DNA from: Cinclus cinclus
Taxonomy: Eukaryota; Chordata; Aves; Passeriformes; Cinclidae
DNA length: 64,000 nt
Reading direction: 5' to 3'
Assembly (NCBI RefSeq): GCF_963662255.1
Contig: NC_085050.1
Span: 3,667,194-3,731,193 of the forward strand
Positions 35,876 to 48,859 of the stretch are shown in pieces (within the stretch, counting starts at the first letter, position 1; every line of letters starts with the position of its first letter). A model generated the notes under the pieces. The model had not been told where the DNA came from, ran no database searches, and saw nothing but the letters and a program-made list of their open reading frames with translations. Position numbers and translations under genes: made by a program.

Positions 35876-37613
35876 TAATGCTGCTTAATGTTTGCTCTTT
35901 GAAATCTTACTCTCTATAGTTACTACCTGTTCCTGATACCTGCTCACTCCTGAGTTGCTATAGGCTCTAATTCCTGTTTCCTATGGAGAACAAAATGACT
36001 TTTCTTGAAATGACAAAATAGCAGAAAAACAAATGAGAAGGCACAAGCCTGCTGGCAGCTTCTCTTCACAAATATATCAGTAAAAAACTGGAATTACTCA
36101 AAGGAAAAACAGACTGCTGCAGTACACAAAGATGAAATGTCCTTAGCAGACAGCTGGTTATTGTGCTTGACTGGAGAATGAAAAACACAATAGAAACTGA
36201 AAAATCTATTAACTCTCAAGGTACTGACAGCTGTCACATTGAACAGCTTCATCTGAATTCATATTTAAGATTAGCAATAATTGGTGTGTACATTTCAGCT
36301 CTGGAGCTGACTTGTGTAAGGCTAATCTGGGTGACAGTGAGCAGTAAATTACAGTTAGGAGACAGAAGAATGTCCAGAGCTGTCTTGAGATGAGGAATCA
36401 GGGATGAGTGACAAGAGATTGACTGCTGGAGGAGCAGCATTGACTGATTCAGGCATGGCTGGCACAGAAGGGTGGTTTTTCCATCGGTACCATTGTCAAA
36501 TTCCTGCCTGGCCAAATAAATTTTAGTATTTTGAGCTGGAGAAGAGCTACTTTAATGTTCACCTGGCTCTTTTAGGGGTTGTATTGTCAGTTTTGTCTTT
36601 CTGCACTTGAAAGAAACAAGTAGAAACACAGTAGTTATTACTGGAGGAATAGGATGTGTTCCCAAGTGTTCTGTGCATTGTTTCTTGGGTGGTTTAAGAT
36701 TTCTGCACTTGTGGATCCCTCCTGAGTTCCTTCACTGCTCACAAGTGTACATAAATCACTAAGCATGCAGCCCGCAGTGTGACTTGAGACACCTTTTCAG
36801 GAACCTTCTGTCTCTTTTATTTTGATGATGTCAGGTCCTCATCATAAAGCATGCCAATTATTTTTCAGCAGATTTATAGAAATGCTGCATCATTTACAAT
36901 TGCACAATTTAGTTTTGATTTATTTATTCATTCCCAAATTTCCTGGTTTTGTAATTCCATACTCAGAGTTTGCTGTGTTTTTCTTATCGGATTCAGAGAA
37001 CCACACTGGAGTTTACAATCAGAAAAAAAAATAAATAAAAAAGCTTTGAGAAAATGAAACTTTGTGCTTGGAAATTACAAATATCCTAAAAAATTGTCCT
37101 GATTTCAGGTTCTGGTGATTGCAGGTTTACACATCCCTGTTAGGACAAATAGATTTTTAAATTTACTAAAGTAATTTTCTCTTTACGACTACCTGTTACA
37201 GGTTACTCTAAAAGAGGAGGGTAGCCCAGGTTCTTGTTAATAAATCCCTTGGGGTGGATTAGAGTGAAACAACCCTGAATGGGTGTTTTTCGTAAATATG
37301 CACATGTAGGGTTTATTGTAGAATAGTCTGGTTGCAGAGGAAAACAGATATTTAGTCATTTCATTATCTTTAGTAATAAGACAATGTAAGAGCATGAAAA
37401 TCACCCAAGAAAATGCACAAGAAAGAAAAGGATAAGAATAAAAATATTTCACCAGCCAAAGGCTTCTCAAAGAGAGTTGGTCAAAATGATGGTCACAGAC
37501 AAGACCTATTAAATGGTGGAAAGAACCCCTGAAACTCCTCATCTGTTGGGTTTCTATTCACTCAGGTTTGGGTAGGAGCACCCAGGTTCCTCCCCTGGGG
37601 TGGGACATTTCAG

Positions 37614-38240
37614 CTGGATGATGGAATGTGGTGGGTCAGGGACACCTGGATGCTGGAATGTTGTGGATCAGGGACACCTGGATGATGGAATGTGATGGGT
37701 CAGGGACACCTGGATGCTGCAATGTGGTGGATCAGGAACACCTGGATGATGGAATGTGGTGGGTCAGGAACATCTGGATGATGGAATATGGATCAGGAAC
37801 ACCTGGATGATGGAATGTGGTGGGTCAGGAACATCTGGATGATGGAATATGGATCAGGAACACCTGGATGATGGAATGTGGTGGGTCAGGGACACCTGGA
37901 TGATGGAAAGTGGTGGGTCAGGGACACCTGGATGATGAAATGTGGCGAGTCAGGAGCACCTGGATGATGGAATGTGGTGGAACAGGGACACCTGGATGAT
38001 GAAATGTGGTGGGTCGGGAACATCTGGATGATGGAATATGGATCAGGAACACCTGGATGATGGAAAGTGGTGGGTCAGGGACACCTGGATGATGGAATGT
38101 TGTGGATCAAGAACACCTGGATGATGGAATGTGGTGGGTCAGGAACACCTGGATGATGGAATATGGATCAGGAACATCTGGATGATGGAATGTGGTGGGT
38201 CAGGAACACCTGGATGATGGAATGTTGTAGGTCAGGAGAC
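37614..38240. repeat. minisatellite, 20 units of 32/29 bp
   Basis: Twenty head-to-tail units each start CTGGATG. Fifteen are 32 bp (type CTGGATGATGGAATGTGGTG followed by GGTCAGGGACAC), four are a 29-bp variant with ATATGGATCAGG (units 6, 8, 14, 18), and the last is 31 bp. Units 5-6 and 7-8 are identical 61-bp pairs, and 13-14 and 17-18 are similar pairs, so a two-unit higher-order repeat has partly spread. Neither 32 nor 29 is a multiple of 3, so the open frames across it are not coding. Confidence 0.97.
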
Positions 38241-38300
38241 AGTTTGGGAGAATTTGATGCCCCTCATTCGATGCAGCTGCCCATCACATCAGTGCAGCTG

Positions 38301-38330
38301 GGCCCATCATGGCCCATCATGGCCCATCAG
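38301..38330. repeat. 10-bp tandem repeat, three copies
   Basis: GGCCCATCAT occurs three times (the last ends in G), 60 bp after the minisatellite. Confidence 0.9.
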
Positions 38331-41300
38331 CAGAGTGAACACCTTCAGGCCACTGTGACTGTCCCAGGACCTCCCTGGCAGGGGATTTACCACAGCTGGG
38401 TTCACTGATAAGGACAAGGAGACAGTTCCTGCCTCACAGGGCCCCCCTCTTTCCTTGTCTCAGCCATCACCAGCTGTCTTACTGATTTTTGACTCTGTGA
38501 TTCTAATATTTATGGGAGGAAATGATGGTTTTGAACCAAAGTGCTGGATTTTCCTTGGTGCTATCAACCAGAGAACATTTTGCCTCCTTTTTACTCTTTG
38601 TCTTTAAGGGCAGACCATGACATGTCATTATAGAAGTGCTGTATGTTGTGTTAAATGTCAATAAATCACAGGAGATTTTTGGAGTATGAGGCTGAATCGG
38701 TGTATTAGGTTGAAATACTTCCCTCCAAATTAGCACAGAATTTGCTACACTGACAGTAAATCCAAACCCGATTTTCTTGGTTCCTGTAGGGCTTAGTCTG
38801 CCTGGGCCTCTCCTACTCAGCATTAAAATTGAGATCATGTCAGTCTGAATTCGTTAAAGTTTGAATGCCTTGCCATTCCCACATTAAAAAAAAAATCTGC
38901 ATTAATTATATAATTGCAGTGTTTACCTTTGTTTGCCCATTAAACTGAAAGCTGGGAAAAAAACAGCACATGACAGAGTGAATGAGACAACAGTCAAAAT
39001 GGTGCGGGATATTATTTTGATGATTTTTTCATTGTTTTTGGCCAACAATCCAAACTGCCTTCCTGTAAAATATTATGTTAATCTCTTATGTGCCATAGTT
39101 GGGAATAAATTATTCTGTAAGTGGACCCCAATTTTTTCAATACTCAAGAAACTTGCTTTTCTTGAGAAATGTTTTTGTTGTTCCTCATTGTTTTGTCTCA
39201 TGTATATATGCATACAAAAAGTCTGCCTGTACTCTTGATACCTTATCAGGGTATTTGATAATTTTAAACTTAGTGTGTTCAGAGAAAATAAAAATGTGTT
39301 GTTTCTTCAAAAATCCCCAGTCAAAGTCAAAGCATACCAACCCCCCAGAATTGCATTTTCATGCAATGATTTTTGTATTCAACTCATTTAATTTTGCATT
39401 AATTAGTTGTTTTGTTTTTTCTAAAGCGTGTTCTTACAGAAATAATGACTTTGCACCAGTGGTTTTGATATGCTGGAAAGCATTTCCTCAATTTCAGATA
39501 AAGTCTGTCTGAAAATGATGTTGTTAAAGCTGCTTGTCCACCTGAAAGAAAGTCCTTTATCAATCTTGGCTATATAGTGTGATTCATAACCTCTGTAATT
39601 TTATTTCTACTGAAGTTACCATTTATGGGCTATTAATTTGTTATTTTTCCATGTCTGCAAGTCAATATCAATATAAGAGAGGTTTATAATATGTTTTATA
39701 CTATGCCAATAATAATATGATTATTAGCTCTGTGGATACCTGCTCTTGGTGCCCAGATCTTACTTTTACTATTTACACTATCCATATTAACATTGCTGGG
39801 TGTTGTATTCTTTTGGACACAAAGGAAACCACTTGCAGTGCATTTACAGAACTACTGGGAATGAATCAAAATAAAAGAAACATGGACCTACTGCAGTTAG
39901 TGAGCTTTCAGCAAACCACATCAAAAATCTGTGTCTCCTTGGAGGGTACAGAACATGTTCTGTTGCACATTAAAAGTCCCTCAGTAATTGTATAAATGTA
40001 GTGTTTGACTGTTGAAGGGGGTGCAAAACATCTGCATTTTCAAAGACATGGGATTTACTTCCTTTTGAAATATTTCCTTTAAAAACTACCTGAATCTCCT
40101 CAGCAGTGGGACTGAATTTTTACTATAACTGGGCAAATTCCAAATGGTTTTGGTTTGCCTGTTGCACTGAAAGCAGAGGCAAAAATGACACATTATTAGA
40201 TCAGCATTTGGATAGTCAAGGATGCACTTCACCTGAGGAAAGGTCAAAGCTCTTTTCCTATCAGTAATGTCACTGCAGTATTTACAGTGCCATTAGCAGT
40301 CTAAACTACAGAAAATATGTCAGTTTTGTGGAAACCTGCAGTTTATCCTGCTCTGGTTTGGAGTCTTTTTGTTTGTTTACGTCAGGAATGTTTTTACAAA
40401 CAAGAGCAAGGCTCCGCAAGGCAGTGTTGGAAGGATTTGCTGTAATTTAGGGAATTTTCAGCTGAAATGATGGTGCTGGATATCCAGAAGAGGGCATGCT
40501 TGCACATCAGAAATGTTTTGTGCATCACTAAAGATCTTCATGCTGATGTGGTAGAGCTGTAATCCAAGAAAATGTAATAGTGCACAAAGAAAACATGTTA
40601 CCTTGTTAGTAGCTATGGGTTCTTCAGAAACAAATAGATTCAAAAGGTTGTTTGGGAAAAGAAAAATGTATTTCAGTAAAATTAGTATTAAGTGGATGAA
40701 CTGTCAGAAATGAGGTAGTAAGTTCTGCTTTTGGTAAATTATTCCATCTGTAGGTACATGAATGCTTGAGAACACGTGTATTCTTATTCAGAATAATTTC
40801 CAAGTTCTACAGCAGTGAAATGTATGCTAATGTGAATGCAGAAATATCAGTGTTTGGTGGGGTCTGATACTTGCTCTGGGAAATGATTTTACAACTTCCA
40901 AAGTGCAATAGAAGTGCTAGGGCATCATGTCTTGTGACACAGTAACTTGTTTTTGCCAGAGTTGTGGCTTAATCAGATGCTGGGGACACATGGAGTTGGT
41001 TTTTATATTTTCACTTGAGGAATGGAAGACAAGAGAGGTCTCTGCAGTTCCCTGAAAACTTGCTTAGTAAGAGTAGGAGGATTGTTTCTTTTTTTTTTTT
41101 TTTTTAAGATGACTGAGCTGAAGGAATAAGCAATGTTCTTTTTGGATTGCATTGATTTTGAATTTGAGGTATTGATTCAATCTTCATAATATTTGGAAAT
41201 TTTTTTAGAACCTTTCCTTTTAACCGATATTGCAACTGTTTACAGTATTTTGGTTTACAACATTTTGGGTACAACAGAATGAAACAAAGCATTTTGTGAA

Positions 41301-41336
41301 ATTAATTTGTCAATTAATTTGTCTCCCTGTCCATGT

Positions 41337-41398
41337 GAAGGGGTTGGAACTTGATGATCATTAATATCTGTCCAGCCCAAACTATTCTGTGATTCTGT
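41337..41398 (+). mobile_element. CR1 3' end, short
   Basis: GGGGTTGGAACTTGATGATC is followed by a diverged spacer and CAGCCCAAACTATTCTGTGA TTCTG, the standard CR1 terminus. Confidence 0.82.
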
Positions 41399-43265
41399 AC
41401 CAATGCTTTAGGCTTATCTGCTTTATAAAGTAAATTGTGTTTTAAGTTTAGGGTAACATACTGTCCTCACATTTTCACAATATCTGTATTTTATAGGATT
41501 TTTATATCTTTGTCAGATCTTTGCTGCCTTGCATTTATTTAAAAAGAAGAACACAAAAAGAATGGCAGCACAGACCGATGCATCATAACTGTAATTATGC
41601 ATTGAAGTTGCAATGAAGCTTCTGTATTTCTGTTTACTAAAATACAGTTGTGTAGCTCTAAGTGGCCAGTGGCTGAGCTCTGAAGTACACAGGGTGTAAC
41701 AGTGTGGTTACTGTGATACTGTCAAATGCATTTCCAGGGATGCCCTTGAATCCTGAGATCAGATGAGTTACATTTTAATTGGCTTTTAAGGCTAAGCTGA
41801 GCAAGTAGATGAGGTAGAATTAACCAGAGACTATTAATGCCATGAAACCTGTGGTCCTCTTAAGCTGTTGCACTGAACCCAGGGCGAGCTCTTGATGTAA
41901 TCACAGAGTGACAGAACCCCTGTACCTGGAGCCCCTCAGCCCAGGAAGCCACAAAAAATCACATTACTTGGATTTTATTATAGCTTCTAGAAGGGAAAGG
42001 GGACGAAAAATCCCGAAGTTGAGTTTTCCCAAGCTGTGGGACCATTCACCCAGGGAGTTTCCTAAGATTATTGAATGGTGGTTGGTTTGTTTCTGACAGC
42101 AGAACAGAAACTGCTGTGATATTAAATGGCCAAAGCATTTGCTTGGGTATTTCTCTGCTCTGTGAAGTACCTTATGATGATTTTGCTGTGGAATTTTTAT
42201 TTTTTATTGGATGAATGACCCTTTTTTCTTGTAACTTCTTTTTGTCCTCCACAGGGATGTAATCAGATTATTAGAATTTTTTAACAGTTACAAAATTCAA
42301 GCACTTGAACTCATTTGTTATTCCATTATATTATTTTTAAACACTTTTTTCTACTGTTTGAAACTGAACAATAGGTCTAATGACTAAAGGCCTTGCAAGG
42401 CAAACTTTATTATGAATAATTTATTATCCAAGGTAAAACAAGGGTCAGTGTCGTGGCTAGGACACCGTAGTAGTCTGTAAGAGTAAACGTCAATCTTTAC
42501 CTTTTTAAAATTGCCTATATAAATTAAAAAGAAAAAAGAAAAATAGAAAAAGAAAAGAGGGCGTGAGAAGAGGAATTTTTTTTGTTGCTGTCTGTCTTAA
42601 GTCCACTAATTTGATAGCAAATTATGTCTTGTTCTTCTGAACTGGGTAGGTGAGTATGAAACCTTGTGCTTCATGCATTATTTCTGATTTCTGCTTACAG
42701 GATGAGGATATGGAGCCAAATCCAATGGTTGCCTAGGAATGTTGTTTATCCTTACATGTATTTGTAAGGGATTCAGTTCACCTTATATTCAGGATAGAAG
42801 GTGCCTGATTTCAGTATGCCAATATCCCCAGGAAAAGCAGTAAGGTTAACTCACAAAATTTAAAACTTCGTTGTGTATGTTGTGAGTCCTGGATTTTATG
42901 GGTTCTGGTCCCTCCTGGTGTGTTCTACCTGGAGAGCTGTCACATGATCCTTGCAAATACTCAATTATTAACATTTTGTCAGGATGAATTCTAATTAACA
43001 TTATGAAATCAGATTTTGGGAAAAAAAAAAAAAGTCAACAAAAAAAAGCCCCAAAAATTTTAATATCAGGATTTAACTAGTGAAGTACATATTGAATCAG
43101 AAATACAAAGACTTTTAAAAACAATTTTCTGTTTTCTTTTCTGTCCTTTGACTGTAACTAAATAAAGAAGTGAGTGAATCAATTAAAGGTGTGCCTGATT
43201 TGGAGTGTGTAAGGCCAGACTTCCCAAGCAGATTTACGTCCATTTGTGTGTACAAAACAATAAAA

Positions 43266-43343
43266 CTTGAAGGCTCATTAGCTTGGAATGACCCAACTGT
43301 GTTTTGTATGAAGGGGTCATTTCTTTACTAATGAGCCTCTAAG
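43266..43343. other. nested inverted repeat able to form a long hairpin
   Basis: The left arm is AGGCTCATTAG (43271-43281), a 5-base gap, then AATGACCC (43287-43294). The right arm is GGGTCATT (43314-43321), a 6-base gap, then CTAATGAGCCT (43328-43338). Both 11-bp and 8-bp pairs are perfect and correctly nested around a 19-nt loop. A further CTT/AAG pair lies outside. The size and shape are like a microRNA precursor, but TAAT-containing palindromes also suit paired homeodomain binding. I know no transposon with these arms. Confidence 0.7.
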
Positions 43344-43769
43344 CCAGATGGCCAAGCCCACCGTAGTCCAACTGCATTAGGGTGATTTAGGTTTTTAGGC
43401 AAATAGCTTTGCTTTTCTGGTCTTTTTCTTTGTGTCCTACGACAGGAGCTAGAACGACAGCTTCTTCTTGAGCTCTGTACACACTGTTTTTACTCAGAAC
43501 ATAAATGGCTGAGGTGACTCAGCTTCTTAGAGTTTCATATAAACTTCTAATATTTTTTTCTGGTTTGTAACGTATCTGCTAGATATTATCCTCCCTAGAA
43601 ACTCTTGTGGGTAAGAAGTTGTTGTGACAGTCTTCACCTCTTGGATTTTGTTTCAGTAGATGATTAAACTCAATCTTATCACCTCTTCTCCGAGCATGTA
43701 TGAAAATACACATGAAATGCAAAAGTACAATGATTTTCAGGTGACAGTGCAAGAATGATACTTCCCATT

Positions 43770-43906
43770 TCTGGAAGTGTCCATGGCCAGGTTGGACAGG
43801 GCTTGGTTCAGCCTGGGATAGCAGAAGGTGTCCCTGCCCATGGCAGGGGTTGGAACAAAAGGAGCTTTAGGGTCCTTTCCAACCCAGATCACTTTGTGTT
43901 TCTATT
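43770..43906 (+). mobile_element. CR1 3' fragment
   Basis: TCTGGAAGTGTCCATGGCCA, TTGGACAGGGCTTGGTTCAG, GTGTCCCTGCCCATGGCAGG and TCCTTTCCAACCCAGATCAC with a diverged terminus mark a 5'-truncated CR1. Confidence 0.92.
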
Positions 43907-43935
43907 ATTTGCTTTCTCATATCTTTTTTCTGTAG

Positions 43936-43980
43936 AATTTTTGCTTGCCTTCATGAATTTTTGCTTGTCTTCATGAATTT
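43936..43980. repeat. 20-bp tandem duplication
   Basis: AATTTTTGCTTGCCTTCATG is followed by the same 20 bases with one C-to-T change, then AATTT. It begins about 30 bp after a CR1 3' end. Confidence 0.9.
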
Positions 43981-46019
43981 AGGATGCTTCAAGTGCTTAG
44001 GGTAAGGTGCCCTGGATAATTTTCTTGGAATGCTTTTCTCTTACCGTGACTAGATCATACACAAGGGAAGCTTGGAAATGACAAAAATCTATGCATACAA
44101 CAAACCGAAAGAGAAGAGAATTTAAAGGAAGGCGGCTGTTGAAGAGCAGAAACATCACGATGGTTTTGAAAGTGTGTTTCAATGACATTGTGCCAGTGAA
44201 TAGCCACAGTCCTCTCAGCAATCCCACATTTCAGAGAGATTTGGATATGGCAAATTGTTACAGTGAATAAAATAACTTCATCTCATGATTTGCTCTTACC
44301 TTCTGGGATGTTAAATTTTATATATCATATCTTCATTGATGTTAAATAATTGTGTATAGGTTCTTAGCACTGAGAATTGGTCTTATCTTCAAAGAAGGTG
44401 GTTATATTTTGGGGGAATAAGAACATAATAGAGCTCAGAATAAAGCTTTATCTGGCCTAGTATCTTATCTCTGATAATAGTCACAGGGGATGACTCAAGA
44501 AGAATATAAGAACCTGGCAAACGTGCTGTGATTGTGATTCCTCTTTGCAAAATTTATTATCTTAGCCTCCAGCAATTTATGGTTCAGGGAGTTCCTGAAC
44601 CAAAGGTGATATTTGCTGTTTAAAAGTGAATAATCCAGATACTTACTTAAAAAGCCTGTAGAGCATTAAGATTTTAAGAGATTTACACAGGCCTCTGGAA
44701 TAGCTATTTTTGCATCATTTTAACCTAGTTGTCCTTTTAGTTTTAACTCTTTTTTTTCCTCTCCTGAGTTTTGCAAGATGCTTTGTCCAGGATGAGTTGG
44801 GAAGGGAAGAAATGGAGTCAGTTATTAAAGGAGAGTTGTGAAAACTTCTGTACTTTGGTAAAACCTTACTAAACCACGTTTTGTAGACATGATACACTTT
44901 AACCTGCATTTACTTCTCACACACTGAAACAAAACAGAATGTGCTGCATCATTTTAAATGTATCAAGACTAACACATTCAGATCCAATCACTTTATTTCC
45001 ACCTGTTAAAATTTTCCTGCTATACCTGCCTCTCACTAGCACCAGCAGTTTCCAAAGTACTGGGAATTCCTGCTGGAGAAAATCTGTCTCAAACTGGCTG
45101 TGAAGATCTGGAGTGGGAATCTGGAATCCTGTACTCTTAACTGTGTGCTTTTTAAACAAACTTGATAACAAAAATACCACACCTTGTGGAGCACCTTTAG
45201 GGTGGCTGCACCGTGTGGTAAAAATGAAGATGCTGTCAATATACTTTTCTTTGCCACAAAATATTATAAAATGTGCAGTAAAGCTTTATTTCAGTGAAAG
45301 GGTTTTCCTCTAAGACAAGTTGGAATGAGTGCCAAAATACACTTCCTCCAGAGAGGGGGAATAAAACCAGTGTCAGATCATGAGCAGAGTAAATGAATTT
45401 TGGATGTGAAAGTGCACAGAAATGTTAACACTGTTGTGATTTGCCCATGCTCATAAATCTCCTGCCTTGAGAATTAGGACACGGGTCATTTTCTGGTGGT
45501 GACACTATTAACAGGGAAAAAGAAGGTTTTTTTCCTCTTTTATCCTGATTTCTGTTCATTCCTATTTAGCAAAGTATTGAGTAGAGGGTGTGTATGTCAC
45601 ATTTTCAGCTTCTGTCTCTCTTAATCAAGGTAAATGAAGCCTCTCCCTAAGTGTTAAGTGACAGGAAGAAAGTTATTCAAGTCCATCATTGCTTTTAAAA
45701 TTTATTTGTGACGGTGAAACTTCTGCTTTATAATTGAGAATGGGAATCTGGTCTCCAAATCACACCTTAATCTGTAGTCTGGGAAATGTAAGTGGTATTT
45801 TATCTCTTTACTTAGTGTTGCCAGACAAACAGAATGACAATAATATAACTGGGTTTTGTCAAAGCATATAATTAAATGGCTATGAAAACTAAAGAGCATT
45901 CCATTCACTGAAGAGTGGTTACACTTGTGCTGCCATGTAAGCAAAATGGCAATAACAAAACGGGAGAACATCACACGCTGTGTACATTTTGATTTGTTAA
46001 TAACAAATTTAAAATGATG

Positions 46020-46700
46020 AATACTTTTCCTACGGTAAAATTCTTACCGAATCCCTTGAGAATTCCACGGCGTCGTAAATGTAATTTGCAGTTCTTTACA
46101 ATTATGGTTTAAATAGACCAAGTCTAAAGGGAGTCTGCCTATTTGATTTCCAAATCTGCATCACTTAAAATCCAATCAGACCAACTGTTTGGATTTTTAT
46201 TAGATATGAAATACACGAATGGGTTCAAGGCCATGCTATGTATAGCAAACACATCCCTTGTTGTGCAGCATGGGTTATCTAACTCCTTCCTTAGCATGTG
46301 GTTCGACCTTCAGCCCACCCAGACTGCTCAGTGCCTCCTTGAATTGTTACTATAATAAACCCTTCGATTTTCAGTAACTGGTGTTTTACAGCCCAGCAGA
46401 TTGCTTTTGATTTTGTGGATTCGCTGTAACATATTGAGTTTAACGGATTTATGTAGGAATGTAAAACCAAAATAATACAGCAGGCACTCCGAGTTTTCGA
46501 ACACAAGGCATTAGGATTGCAGATGGCCGAGTCGGATAATGCCGTTGAATAATTTAGTGGGGAAGGTAATCTGGTTTTGACAGAATACATTAACATTTAG
46601 CTGATAGTACAGGTGTTGGGTACTGAGCTGCGTGCCCAATCTGAGGCACAGCAGAGTGACGGCGTGAGGTGCAGCTTTACAGCCTCACTGATCGTGCTTA
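46020..46700. promoter_or_regulatory. candidate regulatory or conserved element: CpG-retaining, low-GC patch
   Basis: I count about 19 CpGs in some 680 bp at only about 40% GC, while kilobases on both sides have almost none. CpGs are spread out (TACGGT, TTACCG, CACGGCGTCG, GTTCGAC, TTCGATT, CCGAGTTTTCGAAC, GGCCGAGTCGG, GCCGTTG) rather than clustered as in an island. A 6-bp hairpin CGGTAA/TTACCG flanks AATTC near 46035-46050. No transposon or coding sequence is recognised. Either strong purifying selection, germline hypomethylation or a recent insertion could explain it. Confidence 0.35.
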
Positions 46701-47214
46701 AAAAAGAAGTATGTTTTCAAAACACACTGAAATGGATTTAGAAGACCCTCAGCATTCCAGTCATTGCAGTAACTTCGCACTGTCTGGTGTAATTTTTTTA
46801 TTCTGGTGATGAGAGAAAAGGAGGAATACTTGTTTAATGGGCTTTGATTAAAATTGTATGTTCATTACAGGGTGGATCTAAGAAAACAAGGAGGAAGAAA
46901 GCACAGCAATTAAGAGATTTCTCTGCTATTCACATCTATTATGTCAAAACATGGCCTCTTCCTTTTCTCCCAAATTGACAGTGAGGCAGGCAGATCTTTT
47001 TTTCCATGACACTATTAAAATGTAGTAGACACAATGTTAATATGGGTAGCTGTGCTTTAGAGAGAAACAGTGAGAGTAATAACCTGGGGCTGGTTGAGCT
47101 CTGCAGGCAGGAGCTCTGTGGGTTGGATTTGTCTGTGTGTGCATTCTGGTAACGAGTGGTGCCATGGGCCTGCAGCTCCCTCTCCTCTCTCCAGACTCAC
47201 AGAGCATCCAGTCC

Positions 47215-47580
47215 CAAGGGTTAGGCATGGAAGGACCTTCAAGGCCATCTCGTTCCACGGCCTGCCATGGGCAGGGACACCTTTCACCAGCTGAGGTTGC
47301 TCCAAGCCCCATCCAGTCTGTACTTGAACACTTCCAGGGATGGGGCAGCCACAGCTTCTCTGAGCACCCTGTGCCAGGGCCTCACCATGCTTGCAGGATA
47401 GAGTATCTTCCTAATATCTAATCTAAACCTGCACTCTTCCATTTCAGATCCATTCCCTCTTGTCCTGTCATTCCAGGCTCATGTCCCAAGTCCCTCTCCA
47501 GCTCTCTTGAAGCCCCTCTAGGCAGTGGAAGCTGCTGGATGGTTCTCCCTGGAGCCTTCTGCTCTCCAGCCTGTACAACC
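47215..47580 (-). mobile_element. CR1 fragment, about 365 bp
   Basis: In reverse complement: GGCCATCTCGTTCCACGGCC, GGCAGGGACACCTTTCACCA, GGTTGCTCCAAGCCCCATCC, CTTCCTAATATCTAATCTAA, CCCTCTCCAGCTCTCTTGAA and GGAGCCTTCTGCTCTCCAGC. It is well preserved in the middle. Confidence 0.93.
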
Positions 47581-48842
47581 ATGTTTGTTTGCTTTCTTCC
47601 AGCCTGAGGTTAGTTTACCATGGCTTTTTTCTTTGTTAACTGATAGATCTGGAAGAGAGTGACCAGTTTCTGCCCAACTTTTCAGGGAAATACACTGCTT
47701 TAAGGAATATTCATTAACTCATTGGATAATGAGTCTATAACTTAAATTATGTACATTTCAATTATTCACTTTAAGGCTGATATTTTTTCAGGCATATCCC
47801 AAATAATTTCTGCCTTAGCAGGGAAGAACCTGCCAGTTTGCACATTTTGGAGCTTAAAAAGCAAAACATTTCCAGTGTCTGTGAGTAAATGGGAACCTTT
47901 CTGTTGCCCAGCTGCAATGCTTGAGCCATGCATCCTCCCTTCCAAGCCATGACTGTGTCCATGACTGTACTGCTTGATCATCAGCAGAGTTCAACTATTC
48001 CAAATTTCCAGCTCTCAGCATGGGGAGATTACTGACGGAGACATTATGGCTTGATTTCAGGTGGAGCCTTGTGCAGGCTGGATCATTTTCAGGACCATTC
48101 AGGCACAGCTTGAGTCCCTAGTTGACTGGCAGTATTGAACCCAAAGAAGAATCTGATGAAAGGAGGGGAGGGAGCTTTCAGGAATACATAGCAGAGGGCT
48201 TAAATCAAGTTAAACTTGTAGTTGTCTGCATCTTTGGTCCTGCCTATTATAAAAGGCAAGAGCTATCAGACTTTCTGTAAGGAGCTAGCACTGGATAGAA
48301 CCAAATGTGGAGAATTTGTGTTGAGCAGTTGAAATTTTTCAGTATCCTAGAAAATTGAAAACTAGAGGATGTAGGGAAAGAGACCTTAAAGCAGTTAGCA
48401 CACGAGTTTTATAAAATAAGCCATAAGTCTTAAGAATGCCAAAATAGCCTGACCATGGTATTGATTTTATAATGTTGCTCCTGACTCTCGCCTTGCAGAG
48501 CAGTGACATTTCATTACACCCATCGGAGCCATAATAACTGAAGTGCAACACCAGCTGATGGAAATGAAATTAAATCTATCTTCAGTAATAAAGCAGTGAT
48601 GTCCACCAAGAATAGAATGCAAACCTGTTTTCTAGTTTTCTAATGTTCTATTACAACGAGCTATAAATAAAAAGTAGGTATTTGTTGTAGCAATGCTTCT
48701 TGAATAGCTAACAACCAGATAACCTGATTTCTCTTGGATGTATGTTCTTGAAATGAGTACATCTCCATTGTGAAATTTGTGTTCTGCAAAATATTTTAAA
48801 AAATTTCTCAGTTAGCTTCATATTTGTGGTGAAAGACATAGG

Positions 48843-48859
48843 AAAAAAAAAAAAAAAAA
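48843..48859. repeat. poly(A) tract
   Basis: This is a run of about 17 A. It is low-complexity sequence. Confidence 0.85.

Noticed and set aside
37614..38240. CRISPR-like array of direct repeats
   Set aside because: Units abut without unique spacers and the genome is vertebrate; this is a minisatellite.
37628..38408. Repetitive open frames rich in GTPG and WMME motifs
   Set aside because: They come from the 32/29-bp minisatellite, whose unit lengths are not multiples of three, so the peptide pattern drifts between frames.
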